The position numbers were made by a program, and so were the translations under genes. Below, one piece after another: positions 18,814-28,621 of a stretch of DNA of 58,476 nt. Within the stretch, counting starts at the first letter, position 1. Each line of letters opens with the position of its first letter. This DNA is from a beta proteobacterium AAP51 (lineage in GTDB: Bacteria; Pseudomonadota; Gammaproteobacteria; Burkholderiales; Burkholderiaceae_C): the NCBI GenBank assembly GCA_001295905.1, contig LJHT01000074.1, positions 1 to 58,476 on the forward strand, given 5' to 3'. The notes beneath the pieces were generated by a model. The model saw only the letters and a list, made by a program, of their open reading frames with translations. It was not told where the DNA came from and did no database searches.

Positions 18814-19926
18814 ATGTTATTCGACTCCACCGTACGTCGTGAGCTGGCCCGGGGCTTCGGGGCGACGCTGCTCGTCATCCTGACCATCGTGCTGACGATG
18901 TTCCTCATCCGCACCGTGGGCCAGGCAGCCAGCGGCAGCGTGGCACCGCAGGACGTGGTGCTGCTGCTGGGCTACGTGGCGCTGGGGCACCTGCCCACGA
19001 TGATGGCGCTGTCGCTCTTCGTGGCCGTGGTGGTGACGCTCGGCCGCATGTACCGCGACAGCGAGATGGCCATCTGGTTCGCCAGCGGCGTGGGGCTCTC
19101 GCGCTTCGTGCGGCCGGTGCTGCGCACGGGCACGCCGGTGCTGCTGGTGATTGCGGCGCTCATCCTCGTGGTGTGGCCCTGGGGCAACCGCAACAGCCTG
19201 GAACTGCGCGAACGCTACCAGCAGCGTTCCGACCTCTCGCGCGTGACGCCCGGCGTCTTCCAGACCAGCAGCGACGGCAGCCGTGTCTTCTTTATCGAAC
19301 GTGAAACCGCTGACGGCGCGAACGCGCGCAACGTCTTCATCCTCTCGCGCCAGGAAGACGGTGAATCGGTGACCTCGGCGCGCGCGGGCCGGCTGGAAAG
19401 CCGCGACGACGCCCGCTACCTGGTGCTGGAGCGCGGCCAGCGCAACGACACCCACAGCCCGAGCGGCGAACGCACGCTGTCCAGCTTCGAAACCTACAGC
19501 GTGCTGGCCGGTGAACGGGCGGCGCGCTCGGCCGAGCAGCGGCCCCCGCGCGCCATGCGCACCATCGACCTGATGCGCCAGCCCACGCCGCGCCACCTGG
19601 GTGAACTCACCTGGCGCTTCGGCCTGCTGCTGGGGGCTGCCAACCTCGTGCTGCTGGGCATCGGCCTGGCGGCCACCAACCCGCGGCGCGCGAGCAACTG
19701 GAACCTGCTCTTTGCCTTGATGGCCTTCGTCGTCTACTACAACCTCATCAACCTCTCGCAGGCCTGGGTGGCCAGCGGGCGCTTGTCGATGGGTGCGGCA
19801 CTGGCGCTGCTGCACGGCGGCACCTTTCTGCTGGCCCTGGCGCTGCTGTGGTGGCGCGACCATGCCGCCGTATTCACGCTGCGCCGCCGGCCCCGGCCGG
19901 TGGCCGCCCTGGAGCCCGCGCCATGA
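18814..19926 (+). CDS. lptF: LPS export permease LptF
   Basis: 370 residues with six membrane segments: three near the N-terminus (about 15-110), a periplasmic beta-jellyroll (about 125-265) and three near the C-terminus (275-355). Family hallmark MLFDSTVRRELARGFGATL in the start region. Forms LptB2FG with LptG, which extracts lipopolysaccharide from the inner membrane. Stop overlaps the lptG start (ATGA). Confidence 0.94.
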   Translation: MLFDSTVRRELARGFGATLLVILTIVLTMFLIRTVGQAASGSVAPQDVVLLLGYVALGHLPTMMALSLFVAVVVTLGRMYRDSEMAIWFASGVGLSRFVRPVLRTGTPVLLVIAALILVVWPWGNRNSLELRERYQQRSDLSRVTPGVFQTSSDGSRVFFIERETADGANARNVFILSRQEDGESVTSARAGRLESRDDARYLVLERGQRNDTHSPSGERTLSSFETYSVLAGERAARSAEQRPPRAMRTIDLMRQPTPRHLGELTWRFGLLLGAANLVLLGIGLAATNPRRASNWNLLFALMAFVVYYNLINLSQAWVASGRLSMGAALALLHGGTFLLALALLWWRDHAAVFTLRRRPRPVAALEPAP

Positions 19927-21032
19927 AGACCGTGCGGCGGCTGCTCTACCGCGACATCGTGGCTTCGGTGATGTTCGTGGCCCTGGCCTTCCTGTCGCTG
20001 TTCTTCTTCATCGACTTCGTCGATGAACTGGAAGGCGTGGGCACCCGGGGCCGCACCACCTGGCATGCGGTACTGGCCGCGGCCCTGGAACTGCCGGGCC
20101 ACCTGTACGAACTGATGCCCATTGCGGTGCTGATCGGCAGCATCTATTCGCTGGCGCGTCTGGCGCAGTCGTCCGAGTTCACCATCCTGCGCACCGGTGG
20201 CCTGGGCCCGGGCCGCGCCATGGGGCTGCTGGCCGGTCTGGGCGTGGCCTTCGGCGCCCTCACCTTCATCACCGGCGACTACCTGGCCCCGGCCAGCGAA
20301 CGCGAGGCGGTGCTGCTGAAGGCGCGTTTTTCCGGCGGAATCGAATTCGGTGGCGCCGGAGCCTGGCTGAAGGAAAGGCGCAGCATGCCGGAAGGCGAAC
20401 ACAGCTTCTCCGTCAACGTGGCCGGTGCCACGGCGTCGGGCGCGCTGGCCGGCATCCGCATCTTCGAGTTCGATGCCGACGGCCGCCTCTTGGCCAACAC
20501 CGAAGCGCGCGAAGGCCGTGTGGACGACAACGGGGTGTGGCAGCTCAGCGACGTGCGCGTGGCGCACTGGCCGCAGGCGCGCAGCGCCGATGCCGCGGTG
20601 CGCACCGAAACCCATGCGCAGCTGAACTGGCCCAGCACGCTCAGCGCGGCCGTGGTGGCCGCAGCCGTGCTGCCGCTGGGCACCATGACCACCGCCGAGC
20701 TTTGGCGCTACAGCAGCCACCTCAGCGCGCAGGAACAGGCTTCGCAGCAGCACCAGATACGCTTCTGGCGCAAGGCGCTGTACCCGCTGGCCTGCCTGGT
20801 GATGGTGGCGCTGGCGCTGCCCTTCGCCTACACCCACGCCCGCGCAGGCAGCGTCAGCGTGAAGGTGTTCGGCGGCATCATGCTGGGCATCAGCTTCGTG
20901 CTGCTGAACAACCTCTCGGGCCACATCGGCATGCTGCGCGGCTGGACGCCCTGGCTTGCCGCCGCCACGCCCAGCCTGCTGTACCTGGCGCTTTCGCTGG
21001 CCGCCTTCGCGTGGCTGGTGCGCTACCGCTGA
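19923..21032 (+). CDS. lptG: LPS export permease LptG
   Basis: 369 residues with the same 3 + 3 membrane layout as LptF and a periplasmic domain between (about 125-270). VRRLLYRDIVASVMFVALAF at the N-terminus and GSVSVKVFGGIMLGISFVLL in the C-terminal part are LptG hallmarks. Translationally coupled to lptF; the ATPase gene lptB is not in the window. Confidence 0.94.
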   Translation: MKTVRRLLYRDIVASVMFVALAFLSLFFFIDFVDELEGVGTRGRTTWHAVLAAALELPGHLYELMPIAVLIGSIYSLARLAQSSEFTILRTGGLGPGRAMGLLAGLGVAFGALTFITGDYLAPASEREAVLLKARFSGGIEFGGAGAWLKERRSMPEGEHSFSVNVAGATASGALAGIRIFEFDADGRLLANTEAREGRVDDNGVWQLSDVRVAHWPQARSADAAVRTETHAQLNWPSTLSAAVVAAAVLPLGTMTTAELWRYSSHLSAQEQASQQHQIRFWRKALYPLACLVMVALALPFAYTHARAGSVSVKVFGGIMLGISFVLLNNLSGHIGMLRGWTPWLAAATPSLLYLALSLAAFAWLVRYR

Positions 21033-21046
21033 AAGTGATGTGAGCC

Positions 21047-21439
21047 ATGACGACCGCCAGCCCCTCGGGACTGATCCTCTTCGCCCACGGCGCGCGCGAC
21101 CCGCGCTGGGCCACCCCTTTCGAAGCCGTGGCGCAAAGTGTTCGCACGCAGCAACCGGCCGCCGCTGTGCGACTGGCCTACCTCGAGTTCATGGCCCCCA
21201 CGCTGCCCGAGGCCGGCGCCGAACTGGCCGCCGCCGGCTGCACGCAGGTGGCGGTGCTGCCGCTCTTCCTGGGCGCTGGCGGCCATGTGCGCAAGGACCT
21301 GCCGCTGCTGATGGAGCAGCTGCGCGCCACCCACCCCGGCACGCAGTTCACGCTGCACCCGGCGGTGGGTGAAACCGACAGCGTCGTGGCCGCCATGGCC
21401 GGCGTGGCCGTGCAGGCCATGAACGGGGGCCCGGCATGA
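21047..21439 (+). CDS. cbiX: CbiX-type sirohydrochlorin chelatase
   Basis: 130 residues, the length of the short CbiX-S form. GLILFAHGARDPRW carries the metal-binding His (His14), and VLPLFLGAGGHVRKDLP the second (His near 85). Inserts Co or Fe into sirohydrochlorin. Here the downstream overlap (ATGA) with cysB suggests the iron product, siroheme for sulfite reductase, but the metal cannot be read from sequence. Confidence 0.88.
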   Translation: MTTASPSGLILFAHGARDPRWATPFEAVAQSVRTQQPAAAVRLAYLEFMAPTLPEAGAELAAAGCTQVAVLPLFLGAGGHVRKDLPLLMEQLRATHPGTQFTLHPAVGETDSVVAAMAGVAVQAMNGGPA

Positions 21440-22386
21440 ACCTGCACCAGTTCCGCTTCGTGCAGGAGGCCGTGCGGCGCGACCTCAACCTCACCGAAAC
21501 CGCCAAGGCGCTGTTCACGTCGCAGCCCGGCATCAGCAAGGCCATCCTCGAACTGGAAGAAGAGCTGGGCGTGGACATCTTCGCGCGCCACGGCAAGCGC
21601 CTGAAGCGCGTCACCGAACCCGGCCAGCAGGTGCTGAAGTCGGTGGAGATCATCATGCGCGAGGTGGCCAACCTCAAGCGCATCGGGCAAGAGTTCAGCA
21701 AGCAGGACACCGGCACGCTGCGCATCGCCACCACGCACACGCAGGCGCGCTATTTCCTGCCCGAACCGGTGGCGCTGCTGCGCCGGCGCTACCCCAAGGT
21801 GCAGGTGGTGCTGCACCAGGGCATGCCCGAGCAGGTGGCGCGCATGCTGCTGGACGACGTGGCCGAGATCGGCCTGGCCACCGAAGCGCTGGCCACCCAC
21901 CCCGAGCTCGTCACCCTGCCCTGCCACGAATGGCAGCACGTGATGGTGGTGCCCGCCGGCCACCCGCTGGCCGCCGTGGAGCGCCCCACGCTGGAGCAGC
22001 TGGGTGCCCAGCCGCTGGTGCTGTACCAGCCCACGATGACGGGCCGCACACGCATCGACCTGGCCTTCGCACGCGCCGAGATCAAGCCCCTGGTGGCGCT
22101 GGAGGCCATCGACAGCGACGTCATCAAGACCTATGTGCGCCTGGGCCTGGGCGTGGGCGTGGTGGCCGAGCTGGCGATGCGCGGCGAGCCCGGCGACGGC
22201 GACCTCGTCGCGCGCCCGCTGGGCCACCTGTTCGGCCCCAACACCACGCGCGTGGCCTTCAAGCGCGGCGCCTACCTGCGCCAGTTCGTCACCGCCTTCG
22301 CCGAGCTGCTGTCGCCGCGCCTGACCGCCGCCCTGGTGCAGCGCGCCATGACGGGCGAAGCCCCCAGCAGCGACTACGAACTTTGA
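21436..22386 (+). CDS. cysB: CysB-family LysR-type regulator
   Basis: 316 residues. Winged HTH at 1-60 (MNLHQFRFVQEAVRRDLNLT; TAKALFTSQPGISKAILELE) is the CysB subtype, with a substrate-binding-type sensor domain: TTHTQARYFLP, TLPCHEWQHVMVVP. CysB activates sulfate assimilation genes in response to N-acetylserine. Overlap with cbiX ties it to siroheme/sulfur metabolism. The paralogue Cbl is an alternative name. Confidence 0.92.
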   Translation: MNLHQFRFVQEAVRRDLNLTETAKALFTSQPGISKAILELEEELGVDIFARHGKRLKRVTEPGQQVLKSVEIIMREVANLKRIGQEFSKQDTGTLRIATTHTQARYFLPEPVALLRRRYPKVQVVLHQGMPEQVARMLLDDVAEIGLATEALATHPELVTLPCHEWQHVMVVPAGHPLAAVERPTLEQLGAQPLVLYQPTMTGRTRIDLAFARAEIKPLVALEAIDSDVIKTYVRLGLGVGVVAELAMRGEPGDGDLVARPLGHLFGPNTTRVAFKRGAYLRQFVTAFAELLSPRLTAALVQRAMTGEAPSSDYEL

Positions 22387-22391
22387 AACCG

Positions 22392-23549
22392 ATGCAAGCC
22401 GCCACCCCTGCCCTGCAAAGCCGCCTGCCCCGCGTGGGCACCACCATCTTCACCGTGATGTCTGCACTGGCGCAGGAAACCGGCGCCGTGAACCTGGGCC
22501 AGGGCTTCCCCGATTTCGACTGCGACCCTGCGCTGGTGGACCACGTCGGCGCCGCCATGCGCGAGGGCCAGAACCAGTACCCGCCCATGCCCGGCGTGCT
22601 GCCGCTGCGCCAGGCCGTGGCCGCCAAGATGGAAGCGCTGTACGGTCGCGTCTACGACCCGGTCAGCGAGGTCACCATCACCGCCGGCGCCACGCAGGCC
22701 ATCCTGACGGCCGTGCTGTGCTGCGTGCACCCGGGCGATGAAGTCATCGTGCTGGAACCTTGCTACGACAGCTACGCGCCCAACATCGAGCTGGCCGGCG
22801 GCACCGTGGTGCGCGTACCGCTCACCCCCGGCAGCTTCCGCCCCGACTTCGCGCGCATCGCCGCGGCCCTGAACCCGAAGACGCGCCTGTTCATCGTCAA
22901 CAGCCCGCACAACCCCAGCGCCACCGTGTGGACGCCGGCCGAGATGCAGCAGCTGGCCGAACTGCTGGCGCCCACGCAGACGCTGCTGCTGTCCGACGAG
23001 GTCTACGAGCACATGGTGTTCGACGGCGTGCCGCACTGCAGCGTGGCCAGCCTGCCGGCGCTGGCGGCGCGGGCCTTCGTCGTCAGCAGCTTCGGCAAGA
23101 CCTACCACGTCACGGGCTGGAAGGTGGGCTATGTCGCCGCGCCCGCGGCCCTGACGGCCGAGTTCCGCAAGGTGCACCAGTTCAACGTGTTCACGGTCAA
23201 CACGCCCGTGCAGCACGCGCTGGCGCGCTACATGGGCAACGCCGCGCCCTACCTGGAACTGCCGGCCTTCTACCAGCGCAAGCGCGACCTGTTCCGCGCC
23301 GGCCTGGCCCGGACGCGGCTGCGCCCGCTGCACACGCAGGGCAGCTATTTCCAGCTGGTGGACTACAGCGCGGTGAGCGCCTTGCCCGAGGCCGAGTTCT
23401 GCCAGTGGCTCACGCGCGAAGCGGGCGTGGCGGCCATCCCGGTGTCGGCGTTCTACGAGGGCGGCTTTGAGCAGGGTTTGGCGCGGCTGTGTTTCGCCAA
23501 GCGCGACGACACCTTGCAGGCCGCGCTGCAGCGGCTGCAGCGCCTGTAG
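22392..23549 (+). CDS. PLP aminotransferase, methionine aminotransferase (YbdL)-like
   Basis: 385 residues, class I/II aminotransferase fold. NLGQGFPDFDCD, TAGATQAI, NSPHNPSATVW, SDEVYEHMVFDG and the PLP-lysine motif SSFGKTYHVTGWKVGY (Lys near 236) match the YbdL/kynurenine transaminase group, which transaminates methionine, glutamine or kynurenine. Starts six bases after cysB, so probably cotranscribed and consistent with a sulfur amino acid role. Confidence 0.88.
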   Translation: MQAATPALQSRLPRVGTTIFTVMSALAQETGAVNLGQGFPDFDCDPALVDHVGAAMREGQNQYPPMPGVLPLRQAVAAKMEALYGRVYDPVSEVTITAGATQAILTAVLCCVHPGDEVIVLEPCYDSYAPNIELAGGTVVRVPLTPGSFRPDFARIAAALNPKTRLFIVNSPHNPSATVWTPAEMQQLAELLAPTQTLLLSDEVYEHMVFDGVPHCSVASLPALAARAFVVSSFGKTYHVTGWKVGYVAAPAALTAEFRKVHQFNVFTVNTPVQHALARYMGNAAPYLELPAFYQRKRDLFRAGLARTRLRPLHTQGSYFQLVDYSAVSALPEAEFCQWLTREAGVAAIPVSAFYEGGFEQGLARLCFAKRDDTLQAALQRLQRL

Positions 23550-23607
23550 AAGAGAACCGGGCCGGCCCGCCGGCATGGCCGCGCAGCGGGAGCGCGGGGC
23601 TGGGCTT

Positions 23608-25746
23608 TCAGCGCCGTGCGCGCGGCACGGCCGGTTCGTCCAGCGGCCCGAAAAGGCTGGTGCTGCGGGCGCCGGTTTCCGAATCGACGCCGACGCTGAT
23701 GTCGAAGTCCAGCGGCGCGGTGGGCCGCTCCTGCACGCGGCCGGCATCGCGTTCCAGCGCCAGGTAGGGCGCGGGCGAGGTGCTGCTGAATTCGCCGCCA
23801 TCGGCCATCGGCAGCAGCAGGTCGACCTGCCCGGAATCGGCCGATTCGCGGTCGAGCAGGTCGCGCGCCAAGGCGTACAGGAACAGCACCTCGCGGTAGG
23901 CCGGCAGGTCGAAGAGGTCGCCGCGTGACTTGCGGAACAGCAGCGCCTCGAGTTCGGCCATGGCGTCCAGCGGACGCGGCCACACCTGCTGCAGGCGCGG
24001 TATGACCCCGGCATAGGTTTCCAGCCCGCGGCCGGCCAGCAGGTCGGCCTCCCATTCGGGCGCATAGGCGTTGAAGCGCAGGTTGAAGCGTTCGCGCAGG
24101 CGCTCGTAGTCGGCGCGCATGCTGCGGCGGCGGTAGATCTCCAGCAGCTTCAGGTAAGGCAGCGGGCTGCCGCCGCCGGTGTGGCGCAGGTGCTCCAGCA
24201 GCAGGTCGATGGCAGCATCGTCCTGCCCCAGCACGACGAAGAACTCGGCCTGCTGTTCGAGGTCGATGAGCTCTTCGATCGACACATCGCGCGGCGCGCC
24301 TTCCGAAAACACGCCCTGTGAAGGCAGCGGCTCGGTGCGCAGCATGGGGTTCTCGGACTCGCGGCGCGGCAGCGGCTGGGTGGCCATCATCGCGGGCGGG
24401 GGCTCGGTGTCGGGCGGCAAGATCACCGGGGCGGGCCAAGCCGGGCGCGCACGCGCCGAGGCCACAGTGGGCAGCTTGATCTCCGAGTTGACGAAAGGAA
24501 TGGGCGCGGTCGGCAGGCGGCTGGGCGTGAGCTCGGAGGCCCGCTCGCCCAGTGCTGGCGGCAGCGAAGTCTGCGGCCCGCGCGCCGCTGCGCCTTCCAC
24601 GCCCTGCGGCACCTGCCAGCCCCGCTGGCGCGCGCGGTCGGCGGCGTTCAGGCGCCACGCCAGCCAGGCCGCCAGCGAGGTGAGCAAGAGCACCAGCGCC
24701 AGCAGCGGCGTGGTCCAGCGGCCAGATTGCTCGGCACGCGCGAGGCGGGCCCGCAGGTCCGCCGCCTGCGCACGCTCGGCACCCGCTTCGGTGCGCAGCT
24801 CGGCCACGGTGCTTTCCAGCGTGGCGATGCGGGCCGATGCGGCAGAGGCCGCCGATGCGGCAGCCCGTGCAGCCAGTGCGGCCTCGGCCACGGCCTGCAT
24901 GGCTTGTTCGACGCCCACGGCTGCGGCTTCGGGCACGGGGGCCACGGCTTCCAGCCGCAGGCGCGGGGTGGAGCCGCCCGCTTCGGCCTGCCGCGCTGCG
25001 GCGGCACGGCGCTCTTCATCTCGGGCAGCAGCACGGGCCGCATTTCGAGCTTCTGCACGGGCCTCGGCACGGGCGCGCTGCCGGGCTTCACGTGCCTGGC
25101 GGGCTTCGGGCGTCTCGGTGCGGGCACGCGACGGCGTGGGCGCTGCCGTGGGACGCGGCGCCGCTGCGGCTTCGGCGCCCAGGCTGCCAGCACCTGGAGC
25201 GGGGGTGGTCGTGGCCCCGGCGTTCTGCATCGGTGCTGCCGCAGGCCCTGCAGCACCGGGCGCGCTGGCCGGTGCCAGTGCCTGCGGCGGCACCAGGGGT
25301 GCAGCGGCCAGGGCCGAGGGCAGGAAGGTGTCGACGGGCGGGTCGGCCAGCACGACGTAGCGGCGGGTGTAGCGGGCCGCCGCGCAGCCGGCGCTCAGGA
25401 CCACGCCGACCACGGGTTCGTCGATCGCAGGTTCGGTCAGCACGCGGATGCGCGCACTGTCGTTGCCCGTCATCGCCAGCTGGGTGCGCACCAGCGCGGG
25501 CGGCACGCGGCGGTCGCCGACGGTCACCTCGGCGCTCACGCAGGAAGCTTCCAGCGTCTCACCGGGTTGCAGCCGCACCTGCACGGCGAAATCCAGCGGT
25601 TGCCCGAGCACGGCCGCCTGGCTGGTGGGCGCCAGGCTCACCGCACCCGCGTCCAGCACCAGCGCCAGGGCCGCGGCTGCGGTGGCAAACGGCAAGCGGC
25701 GGCGCAAAAGGGGCATGCAGCGGAGGTGGGAGGGACGCAGGTTCAC
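23608..25746 (-). CDS. FimV-like inner-membrane/periplasmic protein
   Basis: 712 residues. Signal-like segment near 11-36, a FimV N-terminal domain (VSLAPTSQAAVLGQPLDFAV; ARIRVLTEPAIDEPVV; TRRYVVLADPP), an Ala/Pro-rich region, an Arg/Ala/Glu coiled coil (about 200-335), one membrane segment (about 338-360, LLALVLLLTSLAAWLAW) and a cytoplasmic TPR-like C-terminus (SIEELIDLEQQAEFFVVLGQ and after). FimV organises type IV pili and polar structures by binding peptidoglycan. The frame starts with GTG at 25746; ATG at 25716 (MPLLRR) is equally plausible. The FimV-specific C-terminal domain is replaced by a longer TPR-like segment. Convergent with the aminotransferase gene. Confidence 0.78.
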   Translation of the reverse strand: MNLRPSHLRCMPLLRRRLPFATAAAALALVLDAGAVSLAPTSQAAVLGQPLDFAVQVRLQPGETLEASCVSAEVTVGDRRVPPALVRTQLAMTGNDSARIRVLTEPAIDEPVVGVVLSAGCAAARYTRRYVVLADPPVDTFLPSALAAAPLVPPQALAPASAPGAAGPAAAPMQNAGATTTPAPGAGSLGAEAAAAPRPTAAPTPSRARTETPEARQAREARQRARAEARAEARNAARAAARDEERRAAAARQAEAGGSTPRLRLEAVAPVPEAAAVGVEQAMQAVAEAALAARAAASAASAASARIATLESTVAELRTEAGAERAQAADLRARLARAEQSGRWTTPLLALVLLLTSLAAWLAWRLNAADRARQRGWQVPQGVEGAAARGPQTSLPPALGERASELTPSRLPTAPIPFVNSEIKLPTVASARARPAWPAPVILPPDTEPPPAMMATQPLPRRESENPMLRTEPLPSQGVFSEGAPRDVSIEELIDLEQQAEFFVVLGQDDAAIDLLLEHLRHTGGGSPLPYLKLLEIYRRRSMRADYERLRERFNLRFNAYAPEWEADLLAGRGLETYAGVIPRLQQVWPRPLDAMAELEALLFRKSRGDLFDLPAYREVLFLYALARDLLDRESADSGQVDLLLPMADGGEFSSTSPAPYLALERDAGRVQERPTAPLDFDISVGVDSETGARSTSLFGPLDEPAVPRARR

Positions 25747-25815
25747 AGTCCCTCAGGAATCTACCACCCGGGCTGCACCTCGCACGGCGGCGGCACCGAG
25801 GCACTGGCGCAAAGC

Positions 25816-25866
25816 GTGGCGCCTGCCACGGCAGGGGCCGAAGCGCCGCAGCGCCCCAGGCGCCAC
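25816..25866. terminator. Long hairpin downstream of the class II aldolase gene
   Basis: GTGGCGCCTG (25816-25825) and CAGGCGCCAC (25857-25866) pair perfectly over 10 bases with a GC-rich, itself foldable loop. It lies in the gap between the aldolase stop and the FimV-like start. No T-run; probable transcript-end structure. Confidence 0.5.
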
Positions 25867-25882
25867 GAGGTGCGCGTGGGGC

Positions 25883-26668
25883 TCAGGCGTCGTAGCCGGG
25901 CAGGCGGCGGTCCAGCCTGCGCAGCAGGCCGGGCCACACCAGGTTGGCACCCAGACCGCGCGTGACTTCGCGCGCCTGCTGCCGCGCCGTGGCGATGAGC
26001 GCCGGCTCGATGTGGCGCAGCGGCCCGCCGCCAGCCTGTGCGCGCACCTGGATCATGCAGACCGTCTCGAACAGGTACATCGCCTGGAAGGCCTCGGCCA
26101 CGCTGGCGCCCACCGTCAGCAGGCCGTGGTTGCGCAGCATGAGGTAGGTCTTCTCGCCCAGGTCGGCCACCAGGCGCGGCTTTTCTTCATCGCGCAGGGC
26201 CACGCCTTCGTAGTCGTGGTAGCCCAGCGAGGCCAGCACGAACATCGACTGCTGCGAGATCGGCAGCACCCCGCCCTCCTGCGCCGAGACCGCGATGCCG
26301 TTGGGCGTGTGCACGTGCAGCACGCAGCCAGCGTCGTGCCGCGCCGCGTGCACGGCGCTGTGGATGACGAAGCCGGCCGGGTTCACCTCGAAGGGGCTGT
26401 CCTGCAGCTTGCGGCCCTGGGCATCCACCTTCACCAGGCTGCTGGCGGTGATCTCCTCGAACATCAGGCCGTAAGGGTTGATGAGGAACTCTCCGGTGTG
26501 GCTGCCGTCCAGCGCCGGCACGCGAGCGCTGATGTGCGTGAAGACGAGGTCGTCCCACCCGAACAGCGCCACCAGGCGGTAGGCCGCGGCCAGGTCCACG
26601 CGCAGCTGCCACTCGGCCAGGTTGCAGCTTTCTTTCAGCGAGGGCATGTGCAAGGCGGTGGTGGGCAT
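25883..26668 (-). CDS. Class II aldolase/adducin-domain protein
   Basis: 261 residues. FuculA/AraD fold with zinc-binding His pattern: HVHTPNG near 137-143, and LMLRNHGLLTVG near 198-209; THISARVP and FLINPYGLMFEEI near the N-terminus match the bacterial adducin-like class II aldolases. Substrate cannot be assigned. Start MPTTAL at 26668 fits the family. Divergent from a Crp/Fnr-family gene over 93 bases. Confidence 0.85.
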   Translation of the reverse strand: MPTTALHMPSLKESCNLAEWQLRVDLAAAYRLVALFGWDDLVFTHISARVPALDGSHTGEFLINPYGLMFEEITASSLVKVDAQGRKLQDSPFEVNPAGFVIHSAVHAARHDAGCVLHVHTPNGIAVSAQEGGVLPISQQSMFVLASLGYHDYEGVALRDEEKPRLVADLGEKTYLMLRNHGLLTVGASVAEAFQAMYLFETVCMIQVRAQAGGGPLRHIEPALIATARQQAREVTRGLGANLVWPGLLRRLDRRLPGYDA

Positions 26669-26761
26669 GGCGTAGTCTTCCGGGCTGGCCGGCGCACGAT
26701 GCGCCAGCACGAGAACAATGCAGCCGCCATCGTCGCGCGCCTGTCGCAACCGGGACAAGCC

Positions 26762-27466
26762 ATGAATACCCCCGTTCTTACACTCGACGAACAGCACAAC
26801 ATCGAATCGGGTGCGTGGTTCAGCAAGCTCTCACCGGCGCTCCAGCGCGCCATCCTCGCCCGCGCCCATGTGCGGCGGCTGGCCGACGGCGACGCCCTGG
26901 CCACGCGCGGCACACCGGCCCACGAGTGGTGCGGCGTGGCGCGGGGCGCGGTGCGTGTGAGCTCGGTGGCGCTGTCGGGCAAGCAGATCACGCTGACCTA
27001 TGTCGAACCGGGCACCTGGTTCGGCGACATCGCGCTCTTCGACGGCCTGCCGCGCACCCACGATGCCGATGCCCACGGCCCCACCACGCTGCTGGTGGTG
27101 CGCAAGCCCGACTTCAAGGAACTGCTGGCCCAGCACGTCGAGCTGTACGAAGCCCTGCTGCGCCTGAACTGCCGCCGGCTGCGCCTGATGTTCGACCAGT
27201 TCGAGGACATCAACACGCGCCCGCTGCAGGCCCGGCTGGCACGCCAGGTGCTGCTGCTGGCCAAGAGCTACGGCATCGAGCATGGCGAGGAAATCCGCAT
27301 CGGCCTGGCGCTGGCGCAGGAAGACCTGGCGCAGTTGCTGGGCGCCTCGCGCCAGCGCGTGAACCAGGAACTGAAGGGCTTCGAACGCGACGGCGCCGTG
27401 CGCGTGGAACCCACGCGGCTGGTGGTGCTGTCACGCGAGAAGCTGATGGCGCTGGCCGACAAGTGA
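26762..27466 (+). CDS. Crp/Fnr-family transcriptional regulator
   Basis: 234 residues. Cyclic-nucleotide-binding roll (about 20-135, with YVEPGTWFGDIALFDGLPRTHDADAH in part) and a C-terminal winged helix (LAQEDLAQLLGASRQRVNQE near 184-203). Not Fe-S type: lacks an N-terminal Cys cluster. Fifteen bases upstream of the kinase/dehydrogenase pair and so likely controls it, itself or the divergent aldolase gene. Confidence 0.9.
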   Translation: MNTPVLTLDEQHNIESGAWFSKLSPALQRAILARAHVRRLADGDALATRGTPAHEWCGVARGAVRVSSVALSGKQITLTYVEPGTWFGDIALFDGLPRTHDADAHGPTTLLVVRKPDFKELLAQHVELYEALLRLNCRRLRLMFDQFEDINTRPLQARLARQVLLLAKSYGIEHGEEIRIGLALAQEDLAQLLGASRQRVNQELKGFERDGAVRVEPTRLVVLSREKLMALADK

Positions 27467-27479
27467 AGCGCTGAACACC

Positions 27480-28571
27480 ATGGAACATTTCACCGGCACC
27501 AAACCCGTGGCCGAGAGCCACGCTTTCGACACCGCGGCGCTGCAGGCCCACCTGCAGGCCGCCCTGCCGGGCTTTGCCGGCCCGCTGACGGTCGAGCAGT
27601 TCAAGGGCGGCCAGAGCAACCCCACCTACAAGCTGCTGACACCGCGCCGCAGCTATGTGATGCGCACCAAACCCGGCCCGGCAGCGAAGCTGCTGCCTTC
27701 GGCCCACGCCATCGACCGCGAGTTCCGCGTCATGCGCGCCCTGGCCGGCACGGGCGTGCCGGTGCCCGAGATGCTGCTGCTGTGCGAAGACGAAGCCGTC
27801 ATCGGCCGCGCCTTCTACGTGATGGGCTTCGTGGAAGGCCGCGTGCTGTGGGAACAGTCGCTGCCCGGCCTGGCACCGGCCGAGCGCGGCGAGATCTACG
27901 ACGAGATGAACCGCGTGATGGCCGCGTTGCACGGCGTGGACGTGGCCGCGGCGGGCCTGGCCGACTACGGCAAGCCCGGCAACTACTTCGAGCGCCAGAT
28001 CGGCCGTTGGAGCAAGCAGTACATCGCCAGCGTGACGGAAGACATCGCCGAGATGGACCGCCTGATCGACTGGCTGCCGCGCCACCTGCCGCCCGGCGCC
28101 CTGGATGGCGCAGCGCCGGCCATCGTGCACGGCGACTTCCGGCTCGACAACCTCGTCTTCCACCCCACGCAGCCGCGCGTGCTGGCGGTGCTGGACTGGG
28201 AACTCTCCACGCTGGGCCACCCGCTGGCCGACTTCAGCTACCACTGCATGGCCTGGCACATCCCGCCGGGGCTGTTCCGCGGCATCGGGGGGCTGGACCA
28301 CGCGGCGCTGGGCATCCCCTCGGAAGCCGACTACATCGCGCGCTACTGCCAGCGCACCGGCCGTGGCAACGTGGCGGCGCTGCAGGCCGAGTGGAACTTC
28401 TACCTGGCCTACAACCTGTTCCGCCTGGCCAGCATCATGCAAGGCATTGCCAAGCGCGTGGTGGACGGCACCGCCAGCAGCGCCCAGGCGCGCGCCAGCG
28501 GCGCGGCCACGCGTTCGCTGGCCGAGATGGCGTGGCTGTTTGCCAGCGCCCACGAAAACGGCCAGCGCTGA
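27480..28571 (+). CDS. Aminoglycoside phosphotransferase-fold kinase (ACAD10/11-like)
   Basis: 363 residues of APH/choline-kinase fold: [10 protein letters not shown] (nucleotide loop), catalytic [13 protein letters not shown] (His217-Asp219) and metal-binding [15 protein letters not shown] (Asp239). Such bacterial proteins correspond to the kinase half of vertebrate ACAD10/ACAD11 and to LvaA-type kinases that phosphorylate 4-hydroxyacyl-CoA. Followed 50 bases later by an acyl-CoA dehydrogenase that matches the other half. Confidence 0.88.
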   Translation: MEHFTGTKPVAESHAFDTAALQAHLQAALPGFAGPLTVEQFKGGQSNPTYKLLTPRRSYVMRTKPGPAAKLLPSAHAIDREFRVMRALAGTGVPVPEMLLLCEDEAVIGRAFYVMGFVEGRVLWEQSLPGLAPAERGEIYDEMNRVMAALHGVDVAAAGLADYGKPGNYFERQIGRWSKQYIASVTEDIAEMDRLIDWLPRHLPPGALDGAAPAIVHGDFRLDNLVFHPTQPRVLAVLDWELSTLGHPLADFSYHCMAWHIPPGLFRGIGGLDHAALGIPSEADYIARYCQRTGRGNVAALQAEWNFYLAYNLFRLASIMQGIAKRVVDGTASSAQARASGAATRSLAEMAWLFASAHENGQR

Positions 28572-28621
28572 AAGCGCCTGCGCTGCCCCACACGCCCGAA
28601 CACCGACGACGGAGACACGAG

